A stretch of DNA of 44,842 nt from Flavipsychrobacter sp. (GTDB taxonomy: Bacteria; Bacteroidota; Bacteroidia; Chitinophagales; Chitinophagaceae): the NCBI GenBank assembly GCA_016786565.1, contig JAEUVY010000106.1:1-44842 (forward strand), read 5' to 3'. Positions 1 through 6,326 of the stretch are shown here, one piece after another. The notes beneath the pieces were generated by a model, which had not been told where the DNA came from, did not search any database, and saw nothing but the letters and a program-made list of their open reading frames with translations. The stretch's first letter is position 1; every line of letters starts with the position of its first letter. Position numbers and translations under genes: made by a program.

Positions 1-7
1 TGAAGAT

Positions 8-120
<113 letters not shown>

Positions 121-127
121 TTCATTT

Positions 128-159
128 AAGAGCCTCACACACGTGAGGCTCTTTTTTTT
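128..159 (+). terminator. Rho-independent terminator of the rRNA operon
   Basis: An 11-bp perfect stem (aagagcctcac at 128-138 with gtgaggctctt at 143-153) and a 4-nt loop, running into a T tract through 159. It lies just after the 5S gene and ends the rRNA operon. Confidence 0.92.
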
Positions 160-901
160 GCCCTTATCCCGGCGCAACAACAGCTCATTTCTCCGGAGCA
201 AGTGATATAACCGAGTGACGAAACTTCTTTTAGCAGTTTTATCGAATGCAAGCTATTTCCATTTTCCTCCCTAGTTCCTAATTCCCAATTCCTAATTCCA
301 TCCTATCACACTACACAAAACGCACTATCATAGATTTTCTTTTTGTTCCATTGTTATCTGGGTTGTAACTTGTATGGATGTTGAAGAAAATGAGGCTAAA
401 AGGCATGTATGGTGATTTAATTTAGTCGAAACATGCCTGCGATCCGAACAGGTGGGTGAGAAGCAAATGGGAAGCGAGTGAGAAGAAGTGGGAAGTTTTT
501 GCGCAGTTTTGGGAAGCAGGTGCGAAGCAATACTTCTCACATTCACATTGATAATCAATGAATACACCCTCAATTGCGCAAAAAAACAAAAAAATGAAGT
601 TTTGGGAGAATTTGCGCAGCACATTGATCGGTATATGTTACAGGCTTTCTGCCAATATTAACCCTTTTATTAGGCTGACGTCTAAATTACCGGATTGGCA
701 AACCAAAGCTGAAGATGTCGCCCTGTCATTGTTTGGCATAACATGATCTATGATGTTGCCGATCCTCTTGCTTTCTAAATCCACACTGAACGGTCTTTTT
801 TACCACATTATTAATTGATGGTTATTATTTGTGAAAAATATTTTATGGATTAGTTTGCTCGTTCCCATATTGTATTAATTTTACGCACAACAAATCGTTT
901 T
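160..901. other. Long gene-poor spacer after the rRNA operon
   Basis: No convincing gene. Visible details: a short tandem run of cctaattcc-like units at about 269-300; a purine-rich stretch at 450-540 with recurring gaag/gaagc; a perfect 15-nt palindrome at 546-560 (CATTGAT-A-ATCAATG); and the probable promoter of the next gene at 854-883. A 62-codon reading frame at 558-746 has no signal peptide, no recognised motif and no promoter, so I do not call it a gene. Confidence 0.6.
854..883 (+). promoter_or_regulatory. Probable Bacteroidota-type promoter of the GEVED/T9SS gene
   Basis: TTTG at 854-857, an 18-nt gap, then TAATTTTA at 876-883. This differs from the TAnnTTTG -7 consensus only in the last base. 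The start codon is at 902, giving a short leader. Confidence 0.4.
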
Positions 902-2671
902 ATGAAGAAGATATACCAAACACTATTAGGTGTCCTTTTGGCGTCACCTCTTTTCGCGCAAACTTATTGTACCCCTGTATGTAGCAACCCCGCAGGCGGA
1001 TGTACCTATGGTCCTGTAACCCGGATAGAGATTCCGAGTGCAGCAGGTCTTTTTAAGGATACACTCAGTTGCACAGGTACCGGTTATGAAGACAGAACCC
1101 TGGTTACTTCAATAACGGGTACTTTCAATGCAGGTAGTACCTATACAGCCACTCTTACGGGGCCATATCCCTCTCCCAAAAACAGTCAGTTCTGGATAGA
1201 TTTTGACAACGATGGTGTATTTGCTTCATCAGAGAGCATCGGCGGTGTAAACTCTTGGGGATATACAACAACGGTTACACTCACAATACCAAGTACAGCT
1301 GCAGCCGGAACGCGCAGAATGCGTTTCGTTTCTGAATATGCGGGAACGATCTACTATCCTTCCATCAATCCATGCATGGGAACCGGGTCATACATGTTTG
1401 CCGATGCTCGTGACTACGTTATCACTGTAGGGTCGGGTTCCTCCGCGGCATGTACAGGTGCACCCACAGGTGGTACTGCTTCATATACATCAAGCTATAC
1501 CTGTGGCCACAATACTATTACGCTTACAGATGCCGGAGCTAGCTCCGGTACAGGAATTTCTTATCAGTGGCAAAAGTCTTCTGATGGTGGAACTACCTGG
1601 ACGAATATTTCAGGTGCTACAGCCACTACGTACACATTCCCGCAGGAAAATGAGAATATGAAGTATAGGTGTGCGGTGACTTGCAGCGGTGGTTCTACAA
1701 CAAATTCAAGTTCCGTTTCTGTGAATGTCAACAGGATAAATGGACACATTACCTACTCATCTGCCGTTCCCGATACACAATCATTGAAAGTTTGGCTGAT
1801 CTATCATAATACTACCGCGGGTACACTTACTGCAGTTGACTCTGTAATAACGTGTCTCGATTCATCATTGCCATACTATGAGTTCAACGGAATGACAAGC
1901 GGGTCGTATCTGGTAAAAGCAAAGTCTCTTGATGTAACAAGTTCTGTTGTTGGTGCTAGCGGGTATGTGCCCACATATGGTGCGTCCAGCGCTGTGTGGA
2001 GCGGAGCAACAACTGTTAGTCACACTGGTGCTTACGATTCTTTGCACATTACCATGGTATACGGTACCGTGCCATCAGGTCCGGGTTTTGTAGGTGGTTA
2101 TATTTCATCAGGCGCAGGTAAAGGAACTGCCGGTGATGTTCCTGCAGCCAACATGCTTGTTTTCTTGCAGAACACAACGTCAAATGTACTTACCCAGACC
2201 TATACCGATGCGTCAGGTAATTACTCGTTCTCGGGCATAGCTGCGGGCAATTACATCGTGTATCCTGAAAAGATAGAATACGCCACAACTGCTTCTGCAA
2301 CTGTGTCCATCACTGCATCTGCTGCATCAGTCACCGGTGTGAATTTCAAAGAGAACACCACAGCTAAAACTATTAAGCCGGTTACGATCAGTAGTGTTGC
2401 AACCACAGGAGCTATATCAAATGATGTAGTTGTATTCCCTAATCCGGCTGCTAATGATATCACGGTGGCGTGGTCTCACACAGAACAAACATCGGTTGAT
2501 CTGACGATCATAGATGTTATGGGGCGTGTGGTAATGGCAAAACAGATGGATCTCGGCAACGGTCAGGGTAAGTCTGTTATCAGCATCGCAAATATTGCTG
2601 ATGGCGTTTACACCATCAGGATGAACGGCAACGGTGTTAGCTTCACAGAAAAGCTGAACGTGTTGCGTTAA
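902..2671 (+). CDS. Secreted GEVED-domain protein with T9SS sorting signal
   Basis: A 589-residue exported, probably cell-surface protein. Residues 1-19 are a signal peptide ending in LFAQ. Residues about 30-175 form a GEVED domain, recognised by the FWIDFDNDGVF motif followed by a typical TRRMRF segment. Then come an Ig-like domain (about 180-280, with YQWQKSSDGG), a carboxypeptidase-regulatory/SdrD-like fold (about 390-485, DASGNYSFSGIAAGNY) and a type IX secretion C-terminal domain from about 508 (VVVFPNP). In the GEVED family such proteins are large secreted adhesins or enzymes; no catalytic domain is seen here, so binding or adhesion is the best guess. It has its own promoter and is followed by a convergent terminator. 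Domain calls are good; the biological role is unknown. Confidence 0.85.
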   Translation: MKKIYQTLLGVLLASPLFAQTYCTPVCSNPAGGCTYGPVTRIEIPSAAGLFKDTLSCTGTGYEDRTLVTSITGTFNAGSTYTATLTGPYPSPKNSQFWIDFDNDGVFASSESIGGVNSWGYTTTVTLTIPSTAAAGTRRMRFVSEYAGTIYYPSINPCMGTGSYMFADARDYVITVGSGSSAACTGAPTGGTASYTSSYTCGHNTITLTDAGASSGTGISYQWQKSSDGGTTWTNISGATATTYTFPQENENMKYRCAVTCSGGSTTNSSSVSVNVNRINGHITYSSAVPDTQSLKVWLIYHNTTAGTLTAVDSVITCLDSSLPYYEFNGMTSGSYLVKAKSLDVTSSVVGASGYVPTYGASSAVWSGATTVSHTGAYDSLHITMVYGTVPSGPGFVGGYISSGAGKGTAGDVPAANMLVFLQNTTSNVLTQTYTDASGNYSFSGIAAGNYIVYPEKIEYATTASATVSITASAASVTGVNFKENTTAKTIKPVTISSVATTGAISNDVVVFPNPAANDITVAWSHTEQTSVDLTIIDVMGRVVMAKQMDLGNGQGKSVISIANIADGVYTIRMNGNGVSFTEKLNVLR

Positions 2672-2684
2672 TAATATTTAAATA

Positions 2685-2718
2685 CAGAGGCCAATTCAAT
2701 GTTATGAATTGGCCTCTG
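2685..2718. terminator. Bidirectional hairpin between convergent genes
   Basis: Perfect 14-bp stem (2685-2698 with 2705-2718), 6-nt loop. It lies between the stop of the GEVED gene (2671) and the stop of the minus-strand gene at 2752, so it can serve both. The T tracts on either side are modest. Confidence 0.75.
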
Positions 2719-2751
2719 CATTTCTTCTGAAATTGCCTGCACTCCGGGCAC

Positions 2752-3321
2752 TTATTCTTCGAAATTTAGATTTGAGGGCTTTTCACGAGTTGAAGTTTCT
2801 TTCCCCGTTGTTGTAACTGCCTCACTTACAATTTCGAATTTCAGATCATCGAACCAGATAGTACCTGTTCCGGCAAGTAAGGCGCCATAGGCGATATTGG
2901 TCGCGCCTTCCGGTACATCCAGAATGATCTCATACTGTTTCCAGTCGGTAGTGCCTTTTATAGCGCGTTCGTACATATTATCAAACGACAGACTTGCTTT
3001 CCCGCTTCCATCAACACGAAGCCACAGCCCGGCCCATGACTCTACATTTTCTGACTTTACATATCCGGACATCTTTATCCGTTTACCGAGGTATTTGCCG
3101 GGCAAGGAATTTTGCATCAACGTGCCAAAGCCTTTTATCTTTTTCTCTGTTGATGTGATAATTGCAGCATTCCCTCCCGACACTCCGGCTTTTTTATCTA
3201 TTCCCATCTCATACGAGTCAGGCTCGCTGCCAGCCTTAAACCAGTTCTTCGGTAGGTCATAAGAGCAAAGCAACATTGTTGCCAAAAGGAAGGATGAAAC
3301 TGAATAAAAGACTTTTCTCAT
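2752..3321 (-). CDS. Small exported protein of unknown function, carbohydrate-binding-like fold
   Basis: A 189-residue protein with an N-terminal hydrophobic export signal (FLLATMLLC). The cysteine at about residue 19 has a poor lipobox (MLLC), so lipoprotein status is doubtful. Segments such as MSGYVKSENV, WAGLWLRVDG and IWFDDLKFEIV match the pattern of galactose-binding-like beta sandwiches that occur alone or fused to AraC-type regulators in Firmicutes and Bacteroidota (family memory, not searched). The C-terminus is low in complexity and rich in Thr, Ser and Glu. It sits between two T9SS genes but has no sorting domain itself. The ligand is unknown. Confidence 0.7.
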   Translation of the reverse strand: MRKVFYSVSSFLLATMLLCSYDLPKNWFKAGSEPDSYEMGIDKKAGVSGGNAAIITSTEKKIKGFGTLMQNSLPGKYLGKRIKMSGYVKSENVESWAGLWLRVDGSGKASLSFDNMYERAIKGTTDWKQYEIILDVPEGATNIAYGALLAGTGTIWFDDLKFEIVSEAVTTTGKETSTREKPSNLNFEE

Positions 3322-3423
3322 AAAGCGGTTATATTTTTAAATGCGGTGAACTGATTGAAATTTTAAAGAAGGTAACATGAAAGTACGTAATATCTATTGT
3401 TGTCGTTGTATACCTGCAAAAGA

Positions 3424-3448
3424 AATGCCGGGTGTAATGCCCGGCATT
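3424..3448 (-). terminator. Terminator of the NHL/T9SS gene
   Basis: 9-bp perfect stem (aatgccggg at 3424-3432, cccggcatt at 3440-3448) with a 7-nt loop, 54 nt beyond the stop at 3502. On the minus strand it runs into a T-rich tail (TTTCTTTTG). Confidence 0.7.
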
Positions 3449-3501
3449 CTGCAGTTATGCATAGTGAATGGTGAAACAAGTATGTATCGCTATCTTATAT
3501 C

Positions 3502-5313
3502 TCAATTGTTTACAACAACTTTTGTTTGCTGTTTGCCATCGGCGTTGGTTATCGATGCTATGTAAATGCCTTCCGGTATCTCAGAAATGTAATGGGTTGA
3601 AGACATTGCAGAAGAGGCGATTGGTAAAGTTCTTACCGACCTACCCATAATGTCTGATATTGTTAGCGTTGTTTCAGAGGAAGATGCCGGCACTATGATA
3701 GAGAGGTTGCCCTGCGACGGATTGGGGAATACAGCGAATTTACTCTGGCCGAGATTTGCGTCTGTAATGTCTGTCGGGCAAGCAATAACAGATATGCTGA
3801 GTGTGCTGTTGCAACCGCCGGTGAGCGTGTATGTGATCGTCGTGGTGCCTACAGCTACCCCGGTCACAGTGCCTGTCGCATCGATAGTTGCAATAGATGT
3901 GCTGCTGCTGGCCCATGTGCCGCCTGCTGTAGCGCATGAATATGAGCTTGTCGCTCCGACGCACACACTTGATGCGCCTGTAACTGATGCTGGTTGCGGA
4001 TGCACGGTGATCAGTGCGGTGTCCATGCTTGTTGTCGTAGCGTATGTAATGATCGCAGTACCTGCAGCAACAGCGGTTACTGTGCCTGATGCATCTATTG
4101 TGGCAGTTGCGGTGCTGCCACTGCTCCATGTACCGCCCGATATTGATGCACCAAGTGTTGTTGTTGTGCCTTCGCATAGTGAGGTTGTTCCTACAATAAA
4201 TGCTGGCGGCGGTGGCGGCACTATATGGATCTTTCTTATCCTGTGGTTGCCCTGGTCAGCAAGGTATATAGTACCTGATGCGTCGGAGATCACGCCCATC
4301 GGGCTATTGAGTGCTGCCGCAGTAGCGGGTCCTCCATCGCCACTAAATGAATAGGTGCCGTTGCCACACAATGTCACTATGTGCCCGGCGCCTGCCAACA
4401 CAATCTTCCTGATGCGGCTATTGCCGTTATCTGCTACTAAAAGATTGCCCGATGCGTCTATCCACACTGCGATAGGCTTATTCACTCTCGCCGCAGTGGC
4501 TGCATAACCATCGCCTGTAAAACCCATGGTGCCATCACCCGCAAGGTCCACAATGTTGCCCGAAGTATTGACCATGCGGACACGATGATTCATCCAGTCG
4601 GCTATGTATATATTACCTGATGCATCAACTGCAACATCTTTTGGCTGTTTTAAACTCGCACCGGTTGCAACACCTATGGAATATCCGGCAATACCGTTGC
4701 CTGCCACTGTGGAAATTACCCCCGTTGAGACAGTTACCTTCCTGATCACATGATTACTCTCATCGGCAAAATAGATATTGCCCGATCCGTCTGTAGTAAT
4801 TCCGGTTGGTCTATTGATCATTGCCGCAGTGGCTGCGCCTCCATCACCGGAATAACCACCCGTCCCGTTTCCGGCAACAGTGGAAATGTTGCCACTGGCA
4901 TCTATCTTTCTTATCCGGTTATTGAAGTTATCTGAGATGTAGATATTGCCCGATCCGTCCAGGGTAAGACCTGCAGGTTGCCTGATGCTTGCCGCTGTTG
5001 CAGGTCCGCCATCACCTGCATAGGTGGCAACACCGTTGCCTGCTATGGTGGTTACCACGCCAAATGTGTCAATTTTTCTCACGCGGTGGTTCGAGTAGTC
5101 GGCGATATATAGATTACCGATGGCATCTCGTTTAATAGCGGCAGGATTGTAGAAGTTAGCCGCCGTTGCTGCTGCTCCGTCTCCGGAGTGTCCCCCTGTA
5201 CCTGTTCCCGCAATAGTGTTGATGACCTGTGCCCGGCCGTTTGACGCGGCAAAGAGTGTGGCAGTTGAAAGCGAAACGCACATTATAGTTTTGTAGAGGG
5301 TTGTCTTATTCAT
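3502..5313 (-). CDS. Secreted NHL-repeat propeller protein with two Ig-like repeats and T9SS sorting signal
   Basis: A 603-residue exported protein. The start chosen is the ATG at 5313, which begins a clean signal peptide (MNKTTLYKTIMC to about residue 29, ending GRAQ); an upstream non-ATG start would add 22 residues that do not fit a signal peptide and would run into the promoter. Residues about 30-360 hold six NHL repeats of about 55 residues, each with a GDGGxATAA-like turn and an NIYxAD-NHRIRKI blade, which should close a six-bladed propeller. A proline run (PPPPP) leads to two BIG2-like repeats (about 370-510, GGTWSS) and a C-terminal T9SS domain (FAVFPNP). Such propellers usually bind proteins or glycans. 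It follows lytTR (5459) on the same strand and shares a promoter-region inverted repeat with it. Confidence 0.88.
   Translation of the reverse strand: MNKTTLYKTIMCVSLSTATLFAASNGRAQVINTIAGTGTGGHSGDGAAATAANFYNPAAIKRDAIGNLYIADYSNHRVRKIDTFGVVTTIAGNGVATYAGDGGPATAASIRQPAGLTLDGSGNIYISDNFNNRIRKIDASGNISTVAGNGTGGYSGDGGAATAAMINRPTGITTDGSGNIYFADESNHVIRKVTVSTGVISTVAGNGIAGYSIGVATGASLKQPKDVAVDASGNIYIADWMNHRVRMVNTSGNIVDLAGDGTMGFTGDGYAATAARVNKPIAVWIDASGNLLVADNGNSRIRKIVLAGAGHIVTLCGNGTYSFSGDGGPATAAALNSPMGVISDASGTIYLADQGNHRIRKIHIVPPPPPAFIVGTTSLCEGTTTTLGASISGGTWSSGSTATATIDASGTVTAVAAGTAIITYATTTSMDTALITVHPQPASVTGASSVCVGATSSYSCATAGGTWASSSTSIATIDATGTVTGVAVGTTTITYTLTGGCNSTLSISVIACPTDITDANLGQSKFAVFPNPSQGNLSIIVPASSSETTLTISDIMGRSVRTLPIASSAMSSTHYISEIPEGIYIASITNADGKQQTKVVVNN
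4230..5223 (-). repeat. Six NHL repeats inside the propeller gene
   Basis: Coding repeat of six units of about 160-170 nt. Each encodes a blade ending in an NxRIRKI-like strand and followed by a GDGGxATAA loop. The fourth unit lacks the GDGG motif. Boundaries are approximate. Confidence 0.75.
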
Positions 5314-5336
5314 TTTGAAGGTTTTTGATTCTATGA

Positions 5337-5404
5337 CAAAAGTCCGTACTTGCCTTTCGCATACAGTTACCCGTTTCACGAACCGATACTTTTAGTTCAT
5401 GAAA
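5337..5404 (-). promoter_or_regulatory. Promoter region of the NHL gene with inverted repeat (candidate LytTR site A)
   Basis: Inverted repeat TTTCACGAAC (5374-5383), 11 nt, GTTCATGAAA (5395-5404). On the minus strand it is followed after 29 nt by GACTTTTG (5344-5337), a near match to TAnnTTTG. No clear -33 TTTG is present, which suggests an activator is needed. The start codon is at 5313. The same arrangement precedes the response regulator gene (site B). The link to the regulator is inference. Confidence 0.5.
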
Positions 5405-5406
5405 TG

Positions 5407-5435
5407 CAGAAAGCGACCATTATGGCCGCTTTCTG
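5407..5435 (-). terminator. Hairpin after the LytTR regulator gene
   Basis: cagaaagcg (5407-5415) pairs with cgctttctg (5427-5435), with a further CCAT/ATGG pairing inside. It lies 24 nt beyond the stop at 5459. The T tract is weak, so partial read-through into the NHL gene is possible. Confidence 0.5.
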
Positions 5436-5458
5436 AGAATGGATAACAGTGATTTAAT

Positions 5459-6223
5459 CTAGTTCAGTGATACTTTGTTCAATCGGAGTTGCTCTTCAAA
5501 TTCAGCCTTTCTTTCGCGTGAAATGTAAACCACTTTTCCATTGTCCAAAAGCAGGGAAGAGTCTGTCTTGCTGTATTTTTTCAGGTAGTTGATGTTTACA
5601 ATAAACGACCTGTGCGATCGGAAAAAGTTTGGACGTTGGTCCAGGATCTCTTCAAAGAACTTTATCTTTTTGCTCACCAGTATCTTTGAACCGTTTTTCA
5701 GCCACACATTGGTGTATGCCCCTTCCGCTTCGAGAAATACGATATCGGGAACCTCTATGAATAGCAGTCCCTCTGATACCGGAAGTGCGATCTTATTGAA
5801 CTGGCCGTTCTTGAAAGTGTCTTTCAGAGCAGCAACATGCTGGGCGCTTGTGTCTGTGCCTATTCGTTTTGAAGCCTTTTCTACTGCCTGTTTCAGCTTG
5901 TCAATATCTACCGGCTTTAATAGATAGTCTACTGCTGAAACTTCAAAAGCGCGAAGTGCATACTCGTTGTATGCAGTTACAAAAATGATCTGAAAATCAA
6001 TGTCACGGAAAAACGACAAAAGTTCAAAGCCATTGTATTCAGGCATTTCTATGTCGAGAAAAACCAACTGCGGCCGTTTCTGATTGATATTGAGGACCCC
6101 ATCCGGAATGTTGGCGCACTGGCCGGTGATCTCAATATTGGGGCAATATTCACGCAGCAGCATGCTCAGTGTGTTCCGGGCACGTTCTTCATCATCAATA
6201 ATTATCGCTTTTATTTTGTCCAT
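5459..6223 (-). CDS. LytTR-family response regulator
   Basis: A 254-residue cytoplasmic DNA-binding regulator. Residues 1-120 are a receiver domain with the acidic pair DD at 10-11, the phosphorylated Asp57 in VFLDIEMP, the Thr in FVTAYNEYA and the Lys in LLKPVD. Residues about 146-248 are a LytTR DNA-binding domain (FLEAEGAYTNVWL, FFRSHRSFIVN). It lies downstream of the histidine kinase (stop at 6327) on the same strand, with 103 nt between them that hold a promoter of its own. The pair is a LytS/LytR-like two-component system of the kind common in Bacteroidota. Its own promoter region carries matches to the LytTR half-site, so autoregulation is likely but not shown. Confidence 0.93.
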   Translation of the reverse strand: MDKIKAIIIDDEERARNTLSMLLREYCPNIEITGQCANIPDGVLNINQKRPQLVFLDIEMPEYNGFELLSFFRDIDFQIIFVTAYNEYALRAFEVSAVDYLLKPVDIDKLKQAVEKASKRIGTDTSAQHVAALKDTFKNGQFNKIALPVSEGLLFIEVPDIVFLEAEGAYTNVWLKNGSKILVSKKIKFFEEILDQRPNFFRSHRSFIVNINYLKKYSKTDSSLLLDNGKVVYISRERKAEFEEQLRLNKVSLN

Positions 6224-6255
6224 ATGGTGTTGTTCGCAAATTTGAGGTTTGGGCT

Positions 6256-6322
6256 CAAAGCTATTGTTTTCAGAAGTTTGAACAGAAAGTAAATCATGAA
6301 CGGTTGTTTTGAGTTCATGGTT
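6256..6322 (-). promoter_or_regulatory. Promoter region of the LytTR regulator with inverted repeat (candidate LytTR site B)
   Basis: Inverted repeat AATCATGAAC (6292-6301), 11 nt, GTTCATGGTT (6313-6322). On the minus strand the first arm reads ACCGTTCAT, a full match to the published LytTR half-site pattern [TA][AC][CA]GTTN[AG][TG]. After 28 nt comes TAGCTTTG (6263-6256), an exact TAnnTTTG element. The leader to the ATG at 6223 would be about 26 nt. No -33 TTTG is seen. Confidence 0.55.
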
Positions 6323-6326
6323 GGTC

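Noticed and set aside
558..746. 62-codon frame in the first spacer
   Set aside because: No promoter, signal peptide or domain. It begins inside a palindrome, and chance frames of this size are common in AT-rich spacers.
3650..4354. 234-codon open frame opposite the NHL/BIG2 gene
   Set aside because: Composition (runs of Val, Ala, Pro, Thr) mirrors the Gly/Thr/Ala-rich repeats on the other strand; similar mirror frames occur opposite the BIG2 repeats at 20691-21338 and 23198-24025.
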